From CAXBNB01 sp040151475 (GTDB lineage Bacteria; Bacteroidota; Bacteroidia; Cytophagales; Cyclobacteriaceae), in assembly GCF_040151475.1 (NCBI RefSeq), contig NZ_JBDKWG010000116.1, forward strand, positions 50,661-114,660: a stretch of 64,000 bases of DNA, written 5' to 3'. Of this stretch, positions 45,573-53,540 are shown piece after piece. How positions within the stretch are numbered: the first letter of the stretch is position 1; every line of letters starts with the position of its first letter. A program made the position numbers and the translations under genes. The notes beneath the pieces were generated by a model. It was given only the letters and a program-made list of their open reading frames with translations. It was not told where the DNA came from and searched no databases.

Positions 45573-46856
45573 ATGAAAAACAAAGGGACATTGATCAACC
45601 TGATTGTGGTGGGTATGACCTTGGGTACTACCTGGGCAATCCGCGGACAATTTGGACATGAGCAGGGAGCTGCATGGGCTGGTGGGGTAGGAGCTGTGTG
45701 TATTTTACTTATAGCAAATCGACAAGACTGGTACAGTAAGTTGTTTAAATCCACCTTAGCTGCCGCTATTGGCTGGGGGTTGGGTGGAATCATGAGTTAT
45801 GGCATAGTTGTAGGTTATGGCAGAGGTTCTAATTTTGTCAATGTCTATTATGGCCTGTTGATGTTGTTTGTCATTGGTGGATTATATGGTTTTTTAGGTG
45901 GTGGATTGTTTGGTTTGTCATTGACTGATTCTAAAAAGAATAAGGTGAAATGGTACCAGCTTTTGATCGGAATGACTGTTGGAGGTATTATTACTTACTT
46001 TTTTATGATTATGCAGTGGAGTTGGTTAATGACTCCACCAAGGTCGGAAGTATGGGCAGTTTGTTTAGGTATGGCATTTTTTCTTACCTGGTTTGTTGTT
46101 CACAATAAGTATTATTCGGCTTTACGAGTAGCTGTTTTTGCCGGTTTGGGAGGAGGGTTTGGTTTTGCTTTTGGCAACTTTCTACAAGTAATGGGAAATA
46201 CTACAGAAATCCATTTCAATTTCTGGAATGTAATGGAGTATTCACTTGGTTTTTTTGGCGGTTTGGGTATGGCTTACGGTACTTTTACTTCCAAATGGGA
46301 AGAGTCGGAATCTGCGCAATCCAAATCATCCAATTTTGTTCCCATGTTACTGGTAGTATTACTTATTCCTTTTGTGGTATGGCATCAGTCTTTTGAGACG
46401 GAACGATTGCAAGGCACCCTGTCAAGACTCACTTCAGGTGACGTAGATGTCATTGTTTGTTTTGTTCAAATACTGGCAATATCGTTGATTTTGCTGCAAA
46501 CGGTATTTGTGGTTTGGAAATATTCGGCTTCCAGAGAACATCAACTACAATATTCGCAAAAGGATGTGAAGACTTTTTTTATGAGCCATTTCGCCTTGTA
46601 CATGGTTTTTAGTACACTTATTACCGGAGCTTTTTTGAGTTTTTACCGTGTTGAGCAATACTTGTATTTTGCCAACTATATAATTATCCTGATGGTCTTG
46701 CCCAAATTAACTCCTACTTTCCAATCCAATGAGATTAATACTAATAAATGGCTAAAAAACTTCCTTTTAGTTATACTATTTATTGGAATTCTGGCACTGA
46801 TCGCAATCAATTCTCATGAAGTATTAAAAGGCGCACATGAAAGATTTGAATTTTAA
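45573..46856 (+). CDS. Uncharacterised polytopic membrane protein (possible transporter)
   Basis: A 427-residue inner-membrane protein with about 12 hydrophobic helices spread over the whole length. The first loop has a striking motif, TWAIRGQFGHEQGAAWAGG (residues 20-38), with conserved-looking Arg, His and Glu between two helices. Many helices are Gly-rich (LGGGFGFAFGNF, GFFGGLGMAYGTF). I do not recognise a named family; I recall similar sequences next to Gfo/Idh genes in Planctomycetes, but could not check. Between a surface lipoprotein and two cytosolic sugar-modifying enzymes, a sugar importer is the simplest guess. Confidence 0.6.
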   Translation: MKNKGTLINLIVVGMTLGTTWAIRGQFGHEQGAAWAGGVGAVCILLIANRQDWYSKLFKSTLAAAIGWGLGGIMSYGIVVGYGRGSNFVNVYYGLLMLFVIGGLYGFLGGGLFGLSLTDSKKNKVKWYQLLIGMTVGGIITYFFMIMQWSWLMTPPRSEVWAVCLGMAFFLTWFVVHNKYYSALRVAVFAGLGGGFGFAFGNFLQVMGNTTEIHFNFWNVMEYSLGFFGGLGMAYGTFTSKWEESESAQSKSSNFVPMLLVVLLIPFVVWHQSFETERLQGTLSRLTSGDVDVIVCFVQILAISLILLQTVFVVWKYSASREHQLQYSQKDVKTFFMSHFALYMVFSTLITGAFLSFYRVEQYLYFANYIIILMVLPKLTPTFQSNEINTNKWLKNFLLVILFIGILALIAINSHEVLKGAHERFEF

Positions 46857-46895
46857 AGCCAGACATTTGGAGTTAGTTAATCATTAAAGAGATTT

Positions 46896-47906
46896 ATGAA
46901 AGTTAAAAAAGTAGCTGTTGTAGGTTTTGGTTTCATGGGTATGACGCACACGGCGAACATACTAAAGCAAAGTGGGCTTCAATTGGTGGCGATTGTAAGC
47001 AAGAATCCGGAGAATATAGAAAGTAAAATAGCCTCACCAACTGGCAATTTTACAACAGGAGACATTGATGTCAATGTACTGATTGCTGTGCATAAGTACA
47101 GTAGTTTGGAAGAATGTATAGAAAATGAGGGTCTTGATGCGGTATTTATCTGCGTACATACAGATTTACATTTCGAAATGGCCAAGTTGGCCTTGTCCAA
47201 TGAAATTCATGTGTTTCTTGAAAAGCCTATGGTTTTAGACATCAATCAGGGTCAGGAGTTGATTGATCTGGCAAAAACACATAATTGTATATTGATGATA
47301 GGGCATGTGCTACGGTTTATGTCGCCATATATGAAACTCAAAAAATGGATTGATGATCAAACTTACGGGGAGCTTAAGTTTTTATCTCTTTCCCGATTTT
47401 CAGGGCTGCCATCCTGGGGGCAATGGAAGGAGAAAAAGAATGCATTTGGTTCTTCCGGAGGTGCATTGTTTGACCTTTTGATTCATGATATTGATTTTGC
47501 ACAATACCTTTTTGGCACACCTGATCAGATACAAAGTGCCTATTTACCGGGTGCTCTTAGCGAACATGATTACATAAGTGCATTGTGGTCTTATGACTCA
47601 AAAGAAGTGAAAGTAAAAGTAGAAGGTGGGAATACTTTTCATTCCAACTTTCCTTTTCAAGCCGGGTTTATGGCCAATTTTGAGGATGCCAGTATGCTAT
47701 ACACTACCTTAAAACCGGAAACAATTCAGGTAGTCAATAATGATGAAATGCGGGAAGTTGATGCAAATGACGGTGGAGATGGTTTTTTCAACGAAATAGA
47801 ATATTTCACCTCGTGCCTATTAAACAACCAGCCTCCGGATCAGTGTTTACCGGAATCATCTTTAGAAACAATAAAGATTTGTTACCAACATTTGAATAAA
47901 AAATAA
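46896..47906 (+). CDS. Gfo/Idh/MocA-family oxidoreductase
   Basis: A 336-residue NAD(P)-dependent oxidoreductase. The N-terminal Rossmann fold has VAVVGFGFMGMTHTANIL (GxGxxG) and the active-site Lys in HVFLEKPMVLD; the C-terminal domain has GGALFDLLIHDIDFAQYLFG, with the usual Asp/His pair. Family members oxidise hydroxyls of sugars or inositols, or open glycosidic bonds by an oxidative route. There is no signal peptide, so it is cytosolic. It lies 10 bp before the aminotransferase gene, and the pairing of a Gfo/Idh enzyme with a DegT aminotransferase is typical of amino-sugar or aminocyclitol metabolism. Confidence 0.92.
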   Translation: MKVKKVAVVGFGFMGMTHTANILKQSGLQLVAIVSKNPENIESKIASPTGNFTTGDIDVNVLIAVHKYSSLEECIENEGLDAVFICVHTDLHFEMAKLALSNEIHVFLEKPMVLDINQGQELIDLAKTHNCILMIGHVLRFMSPYMKLKKWIDDQTYGELKFLSLSRFSGLPSWGQWKEKKNAFGSSGGALFDLLIHDIDFAQYLFGTPDQIQSAYLPGALSEHDYISALWSYDSKEVKVKVEGGNTFHSNFPFQAGFMANFEDASMLYTTLKPETIQVVNNDEMREVDANDGGDGFFNEIEYFTSCLLNNQPPDQCLPESSLETIKICYQHLNKK

Positions 47907-47916
47907 ACAAGAATAA

Positions 47917-49134
47917 ATGAAAGAAGATTTAGCGTTATATGGAGGGAAGAAAACCCTAAACAAAGAGTTTAAGTGGCCAATATTTGACAATGAAGATGTT
48001 AGTGCTGTTACAGAAATTGTCAGTTCAGGCAACTGGGGAAATCCTGACTGTGGGGGAATAGTAGAACAGGTAGAAAAGGAATTTGCTGCATATTGTGGAA
48101 GTAAATATGCCATTTCATGTGTAAATGGTTCAGTGTCTTTGAGATTGGCTTTGATCGCCTGTGGTGTTAAACCCGGAGATGAAGTGATACTACCTCCATA
48201 TACTTTTATTGCCACTGCGTCTGTAGTGTTAGAGGCCAATTGTGTGCCTGTTTTCGTTGACATTGATCCCAATACTTACAATCTGGATAGTACCAAAATA
48301 GAAGAAGCGATTACTGCAAAAACCAAAGCGATTATTCCTGTTCATTTCGCAGGGCAGGCATGTGACATGGATGCTATAATGGCTATTGCAACGAAACATG
48401 ACCTTAGAGTAATTGAAGATGCAGCTCATGCACATGGTGGGGAATACAAAGGGAAAAAGCTGGGAAGTATCGGTGATGCGGGATCTTTCAGTTTTCAGTC
48501 TTCTAAAAACCTTACATGCGGTGAGGGAGGCATGGTTGTTACAGACAATGAGAAACTTTACAATATAATGAATTCCCTTCGTAATGTTGGTAGAGTAAAA
48601 GGAGGACAATGGTATGAACATCATAATCTCGGATGCAATTATCGATTGACCCAGATGCAGGCAGCTTTATTATCCAAGCAATTGACCAGGTTGGAAGGTC
48701 AAACTCAATTACGAAACGAAAATGGTTTGTACCTCAACAAATTGCTGCAGCAAATTGATGGAATTTTACCATTGGTAAGAGGATTAGGTGAGACTTTACA
48801 TACTTACCATATCTACATTTTCAAATATGATAAGTCTGCATTCAATAATCTCCCCAAACGAGAATTTGCAGCAATGCTTGCAGCAGAAGGTGTACCTTCT
48901 TTTATGGGATATCCTGAGCCATTGTATAAGCAACCTCTATTTCAGGAGAAAAACTTCATGAGCTATGTGATTCCTGAAGAAGTGGATTATACCAATGTGA
49001 CTTGTCCTGAAACAGAAAAGGCCTGCTATGAAGATGCCGTCTGGATATTGCAACATGCCATGTTGGGGAGTAAAGAAGATATGGATTTGATAGCTAAAGC
49101 AATTCAAAAAATAAAGGAAGTGGCCTGTGAGTAA
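47917..49134 (+). CDS. DegT/DnrJ/EryC1/StrS-family PLP aminotransferase
   Basis: A 405-residue sugar aminotransferase. The PLP-binding Lys is K197 in FSFQSSKNLTCGEGG, D168 in RVIEDAAHAHG contacts the pyridine nitrogen, and GNPDCGG, PPYTFIATASVV and HNLGCNYRLTQMQAALL are family blocks. Such enzymes transfer an amino group to keto-sugars or to scyllo-inosose, or run in the opposite direction. The N terminus KEDLALYGGKKTLNKEFKWP is similar to the scyllo-inosose aminotransferase branch, but specificity cannot be settled. The upstream Gfo/Idh enzyme could make its keto substrate. Confidence 0.92.
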   Translation: MKEDLALYGGKKTLNKEFKWPIFDNEDVSAVTEIVSSGNWGNPDCGGIVEQVEKEFAAYCGSKYAISCVNGSVSLRLALIACGVKPGDEVILPPYTFIATASVVLEANCVPVFVDIDPNTYNLDSTKIEEAITAKTKAIIPVHFAGQACDMDAIMAIATKHDLRVIEDAAHAHGGEYKGKKLGSIGDAGSFSFQSSKNLTCGEGGMVVTDNEKLYNIMNSLRNVGRVKGGQWYEHHNLGCNYRLTQMQAALLSKQLTRLEGQTQLRNENGLYLNKLLQQIDGILPLVRGLGETLHTYHIYIFKYDKSAFNNLPKREFAAMLAAEGVPSFMGYPEPLYKQPLFQEKNFMSYVIPEEVDYTNVTCPETEKACYEDAVWILQHAMLGSKEDMDLIAKAIQKIKEVACE

Positions 49135-49164
49135 GTTGATTTGTTAGCATAAAAAAAGCAACCC

Positions 49165-51480
49165 ATGAAAGTATTGAAGATTTTTGTTTTGCTACTGGGG
49201 ATATCTTTTGGCACTACTGCCCGGCAAGATGTGTTTCGTTCCCTTGACTTTATGGTTTCACCTAAAATCCAATCCCCACACAAGGAAACATTGGAAAAGG
49301 TGATAGCTGAGGAAATTCAAAAAAGAACAGGATTTGAAATCAATTCCCAGAAAAATTGGAAAACAAAAAAGTCAATACTAGCGGTAGCACTGTTATCAGA
49401 TGAAAAGATATATGGTAAGGAGCTACCTGTTCTTTCAGATGTAGATAAGGCCAAGATTAAACCGGAAGGCTTTAGGTTGTTTGTTGAGGGTGAAACAATA
49501 TGGGTAATTGGTGCCGACGTGAGGGGCACTCTTTTTGGTATTGGCAAACTATTGAGAGTAGCTGAAATGACAGATGGCCAGATTGCAGTACCTGAAAATT
49601 TGGATATCATTACCTCTCCTGAGTACCCGCTTAGAGGACATCAGTTAGGGTATCGCAATACTGCCAATTCATGGGACAAATGGACTCCTGAGCAATACGA
49701 CCAGTACATCAGAGAGCTGGCACTTTTTGGTGCCAACAGTATAGAGGATATACCTTTTGAAAAAGAAGAGCAAAGTGTGCATATGATCATGCCACACAAA
49801 GAAATGCATCCGAAGATTAGTCAAATCTGTGCCAACTACGATTTAGAATATTGGGTGTGGACACCAGCTACTGGCAACTTGTCCGATGAAAGCATCAGGG
49901 AAAACGAGTTAAAACTACATGAGGAGTTTTATAAATCCATTCCCAGGCTTGATGGCATTTTCTTTCCCGGAGGAGACCCGGGGGATAACCACCCAAAATA
50001 TGTGATGCCCCATTTGAAAGAATTGGCTGCATTGTTACACAAATACCATCCCAATGCGGGTGTATGGATTTCCCTTCAGGGTTTTGAACGAGACAAGGTG
50101 GAATATTTTTTTAATTACCTGAAAGAGCATGATCCTGATTGGCTGGAGGGTGTGGTTTATGGACCAAGTAGTCCACCCATTGATTTAGAAAGGAGAATGT
50201 TGCCTGCAAAATACAAACACAGATTGTATGGAGATTTAACCCATACCGTCAGATGCCAGTATCCCACTGAAGATTGGGATCAGGCATTTGCACTTACTTT
50301 GGGGCGTGAAGCACCCAATCCCCAACCATATTATTATGCAAGGATTTTCAAAGAAGAAGCAATTTTTACAGATGGTTTTTTGAGCTATTCCGATGGGGTA
50401 CACGATGATGTCAACAAGGTAATATGGAATCAAATGGGATGTGATTCAAATATGGATGTCCGGGATGTTTTGACCGAATATGGACGCTTCTTTTTTGAAG
50501 CACCAGTAGCTGAGGCTGTAGCCGATGGCATATTGGCGTTGGAAAAAAACTGGGTTGGACCGATAGTCGCAAATGGCGGAATAGAAGCCACATTGCTTTA
50601 TTGGCAAGACTTAGAAGCGAAATATCCCCGGCTAAGAGACAATTGGCGGTGGCAACTTTTATTGGTACGGGCTTACTATGACGCTTATATCCGACATAGG
50701 GCTATTTTTGAAAAAACTCTGGAGAAGGATGTTAATGTAGTGTTGGGAGAAGCCAAAACTAAAAGCCCTGAAGTGGTGATGCAAGAAGCAACTGCCATTC
50801 TGAAAAAAGCTGATACAAACCCTGTGAGTGAAGATTTGAAAGATAAAATAATAGAGTTGGCAGAAAGGTTGTTTAACTCCACCGGTTTGCAATCAAGTGT
50901 GCCAAAGTATCAGGGGCGAAGTGCCCAACGTGGATGCTTTATCGATTTTTTGGATATTCCACTCAACAACAGGTGGTGGTTGGAAGATGAGTTTGAAAAA
51001 ACAAAAAAAATGGGCTCGGAAAAAGAAAAATTGGATAGGCTTGAATTGATTGCGAATTGGGAAAATCCGGGTAAAGGTGGCTACTATGACAATGTTTCTG
51101 ATGTGTCAGCCAGCCCAAACGTAGTGTCCAGAACAGATGATGCTATAGATTATGCATGGTGGGACAATGGAAGAAGCCGGAAAAGACTTTCGACACAGTT
51201 GTTTCAGTTTTTACCTGTATTGGAATACAACAAGCTTGATCCGGAAGCCAGCTATTTGATCCGGGTTTCAGGATATAGTGAAGCATTGCTCAGGGCAAAT
51301 GATGTGAGACTGACTCCAACAAAATATGAAAAGGAATTAGAGACGTTCAAAGAATTTTTACTGCCAAAGGAATTGATCAAAGAAGGAAAACTACGGCTTA
51401 CATTTGACCAACCAGACGAATTAGAACTCAATTGGAGACAATATTCCAAGGTGATGGAAGTTTGGTTGATCAGGCAATAA
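49165..51480 (+). CDS. Secreted GH67/GH20-like glycoside hydrolase candidate
   Basis: A 771-residue exported protein (signal to about residue 20). Residues about 25-145 look like the N-terminal beta/alpha domain that precedes GH20 and GH67 barrels (DVRGTLFGIGKLLRVAEM). A TIM-barrel-like part follows, starting EYPLRGHQLGYRNTANSWDKW (quoted to 20 as YPLRGHQLGYRNTA), with FFPGGDPGDNHPKYVMPHL and VWISLQGFERDKVEYF as possible active-site strands, then a helical part and a C-terminal beta domain. I cannot identify catalytic residues with certainty. It closes the six-gene operon and is followed by a terminator. An exo-glycosidase or alpha-glucuronidase-like role is only inferred. Confidence 0.6.
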   Translation: MKVLKIFVLLLGISFGTTARQDVFRSLDFMVSPKIQSPHKETLEKVIAEEIQKRTGFEINSQKNWKTKKSILAVALLSDEKIYGKELPVLSDVDKAKIKPEGFRLFVEGETIWVIGADVRGTLFGIGKLLRVAEMTDGQIAVPENLDIITSPEYPLRGHQLGYRNTANSWDKWTPEQYDQYIRELALFGANSIEDIPFEKEEQSVHMIMPHKEMHPKISQICANYDLEYWVWTPATGNLSDESIRENELKLHEEFYKSIPRLDGIFFPGGDPGDNHPKYVMPHLKELAALLHKYHPNAGVWISLQGFERDKVEYFFNYLKEHDPDWLEGVVYGPSSPPIDLERRMLPAKYKHRLYGDLTHTVRCQYPTEDWDQAFALTLGREAPNPQPYYYARIFKEEAIFTDGFLSYSDGVHDDVNKVIWNQMGCDSNMDVRDVLTEYGRFFFEAPVAEAVADGILALEKNWVGPIVANGGIEATLLYWQDLEAKYPRLRDNWRWQLLLVRAYYDAYIRHRAIFEKTLEKDVNVVLGEAKTKSPEVVMQEATAILKKADTNPVSEDLKDKIIELAERLFNSTGLQSSVPKYQGRSAQRGCFIDFLDIPLNNRWWLEDEFEKTKKMGSEKEKLDRLELIANWENPGKGGYYDNVSDVSASPNVVSRTDDAIDYAWWDNGRSRKRLSTQLFQFLPVLEYNKLDPEASYLIRVSGYSEALLRANDVRLTPTKYEKELETFKEFLLPKELIKEGKLRLTFDQPDELELNWRQYSKVMEVWLIRQ

Positions 51481-51508
51481 TTTCTTGCAGAACGATGAAA
51501 TCTCAATA

Positions 51509-51546
51509 ACCCTCCGGGGATTTTAGGCCTCTGGAGGGTTTTGTTT
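51509..51546 (+). terminator. Rho-independent terminator of the rightward catabolic operon
   Basis: ACCCTCC (51509-51515) pairs with GGAGGGT (51533-51539), and additional G/C pairing is possible in the upper part (GGGGATTTTAGGCCTC). It is followed by TTTTGTTT. It starts 28 bp after the glycosidase stop and overlaps the open frame upstream of the next gene. Confidence 0.8.
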
Positions 51547-51633
51547 AAGATATTATATTACTGGCCTGCATTTATCGAATTTCAGAAAAAGTCGTTTACA
51601 TTTACTTTTTTACAAATATTCAATTTTGGATTA

Positions 51634-52185
51634 TTGAACACACTGTGGGATTCCATAAAAAAAGGAGACAAAGAATCTTATATAGAATTGTATGATCGGT
51701 TTTACCAACGGTTGTACATCTATGGATTTAAAATAGCCAGAAACAAAGAATTGGTGAAAGACTGTATTCAGGAAATGTTTCTTGAAATATGGAAGAAAAG
51801 AGAGACCCTCAAAAGTGTCAATACCATTCAGCCTTATTTGCTTACCTACCTTCGTCGCAAAATCTACAAAGAGTTAAAGAAAGAAGAAACTCTAAGCTCA
51901 GAAACTTACATTCCGGAAGAAGAAGACGCTTCTTATGAAGAATTACTATTGATAAACGAGTCATTAGAAGAGAAAAGAGTAAAGTTGCAATTGGAGCTTG
52001 ATAACCTTACACCAACTCAAAAAAATATCCTAAAGATGTTGTACTATGAAGGGATGAATCATGACGAAATAGCGGAATACACCTCTTCATCAAAGCGAAC
52101 TATATACAATCACATCCATCAGGCTTTTGAAACCTTGAAGAAAAACATCAACATGTTAATGCTTCTTATTTCTCCTTTTTTATAA
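51634..52185 (+). CDS. ECF RNA polymerase sigma factor (FecI-like)
   Basis: A group-IV sigma factor of about 183 residues from the TTG at 51634 (MNTLWDSIKKGDKESYIELY). Region 2 holds YDRFYQRLYIYGFKIARN and DCIQEMFLEIWKKRE; region 4 holds LTPTQKNILKMLYYEGMNHDEIAEYTSSSKRTIYNHIHQAFETLKK, with the helix-turn-helix near the end. The frame is open back to 51541, but that part overlaps a terminator hairpin and is not sigma-like, so the later TTG start is preferred; no ATG is available. It lies 138 bp before the anti-sigma gene and very likely drives the SusC/SusD operon after it. Confidence 0.88.
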   Translation: MNTLWDSIKKGDKESYIELYDRFYQRLYIYGFKIARNKELVKDCIQEMFLEIWKKRETLKSVNTIQPYLLTYLRRKIYKELKKEETLSSETYIPEEEDASYEELLLINESLEEKRVKLQLELDNLTPTQKNILKMLYYEGMNHDEIAEYTSSSKRTIYNHIHQAFETLKKNINMLMLLISPFL

Positions 52186-52323
52186 AAAAATAAAAAATAT
52201 TTCTTTTTATCTGGTAAATCTTAAAAATACCTGACACTTACTTGTATAAGCAGTATAGTATGTGGCAGCTAACATTTTTTTCAGTGTATCTGTTGCGACA
52301 GATTTGACTATTGATATTAAATA

Positions 52324-53370
52324 GTGAAAATGAAATTAAAATTTAAAAATTATTCAATCGAGGATTTCGCTTCTGAAAAATCCTTCATTAATTATTGTTT
52401 GAACAATAATGACGATGATGTCAGTTTTTGGAATGAATGGATATTAAATAATCCTGATCGTACAAAAGATGTCAACCAGGCGAAAAGTATTGTAGTAAAG
52501 TATTCACTTGGTTTGTCAGAACCTGAGTTGAGTTTTGAAAGAAATGAGTTTATAGCAAAGCTTGATGCGATATCAAATGAACCAGTTGCTAAGAAAACTG
52601 TAGTAATTAGCCCGGTATGGTCTTACGTAGGTAGGGTTGCTGCGGTATTAGTGATTGCTTTAGGATTAGGGGTAATTATCAAAATGACATTTGGTGATCA
52701 AAAATATGAGGTATTAGCCACTGCTTCCAAGACGATAAAAAGAAATCCCGTTGGCCAGAAGTCAATCATTTATTTGAGTGATGGGACCAAAGTAATCCTG
52801 AATGCTGAAAGTAGCATGGAATTCGACGAAGATTTTGGAAATGTATCCAGGGAAGTAACACTGGTAGGAGAAGCTTTTTTTGAGGTGGCCAAAGATGTAA
52901 GCAAGCCTTTTGTTATTAAGACAGGTGAAGTAACTACTACAGTATTAGGTACATCATTTAACGTAAATGCGTATCCTGAGATGAATGGAGTGCAGGTAGC
53001 TGTGATGACAGGAAAGGTAGCTGTGGAAAACACTTCGGCTACAGACAGTTCTGTTTCTTTAAAACCTACAGAAATGGTTACCTATGATGCCAGAACCGGA
53101 ATATTGACACCTTCTGTTTTTTTGCCGGAGGAAATCATTTCCTGGAAGGATGGTATTATTTACTTCAAAAATGCTGACGAAAAATCTGTTTTTGCTAAAC
53201 TGGAGAAATGGTATGGCGTGAAGGTAGAGGCTGAAAATGAAAGTCCCAGATCTTGGAACATCACCGCTGAGTATGATAACCTTTCTTTGGGCAATGTCCT
53301 GAAGTCTTTGAGTTATGCAGCCAATTTTGAATATGTAATAGATAAGAAAAAAGTAATTCTGAAATATTAA
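52324..53370 (+). CDS. FecR-family anti-sigma factor
   Basis: A 348-residue inner-membrane regulator. Residues about 1-90 form the cytosolic sigma-binding part (FKNYSIEDFASEKSFINYC), one membrane helix follows (YVGRVAAVLVIALGLGVII, about residues 99-117), and the periplasmic part has the FecR domain (RNPVGQKSIIYLSDGTKVILNAES, GEAFFEVAKDVSKPFVIKTG) and a DUF4974-like C terminus. FecR proteins hold their ECF sigma factor until a TonB receptor with an STN domain signals substrate. The start is GTG 52324 or ATG 52330. The next gene encodes exactly such a receptor. Confidence 0.92.
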   Translation: MKMKLKFKNYSIEDFASEKSFINYCLNNNDDDVSFWNEWILNNPDRTKDVNQAKSIVVKYSLGLSEPELSFERNEFIAKLDAISNEPVAKKTVVISPVWSYVGRVAAVLVIALGLGVIIKMTFGDQKYEVLATASKTIKRNPVGQKSIIYLSDGTKVILNAESSMEFDEDFGNVSREVTLVGEAFFEVAKDVSKPFVIKTGEVTTTVLGTSFNVNAYPEMNGVQVAVMTGKVAVENTSATDSSVSLKPTEMVTYDARTGILTPSVFLPEEIISWKDGIIYFKNADEKSVFAKLEKWYGVKVEAENESPRSWNITAEYDNLSLGNVLKSLSYAANFEYVIDKKKVILKY

Positions 53371-53412
53371 AATATGACTATGATGACAGGTATGAATTCA
53401 AGCTAAAAAAAA

Positions 53413-53437
53413 CAGCAATGCTCAAGGAGCACTGCTG
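53413..53437 (+). promoter_or_regulatory. Hairpin between the anti-sigma gene and SusC
   Basis: CAGCAATGCTC (53413-53423) pairs with GAGCACTGCTG (53427-53437) with one mismatch and an AAG loop. It is not followed by a clear T-run, so it is not a standard terminator; it may stabilise the SusCD transcript or mark an attenuation or processing site. It lies 43 bp after the anti-sigma stop. Confidence 0.45.
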
Positions 53438-53540
53438 AAAACTTCTTTCCTATTGAAATGACAAGATCCGACCCAAGTACATTTCTCCAGGTTAGAAAAC
53501 GTTCCAATGTATTTTTCTCACATTAAAACATAACAAAATT

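Noticed and set aside
46896..49134. Surface-polysaccharide amino-sugar biosynthesis as the role of the Gfo/Idh and DegT pair
   Set aside because: No glycosyltransferase, nucleotidyltransferase, flippase or acetyltransferase gene is linked; all other genes of the operon look degradative. It is not fully excluded.
53371..53540. A terminator between the anti-sigma gene and SusC
   Set aside because: The hairpin at 53413-53437 is not followed by a T-run, so I list it only as a regulatory hairpin.
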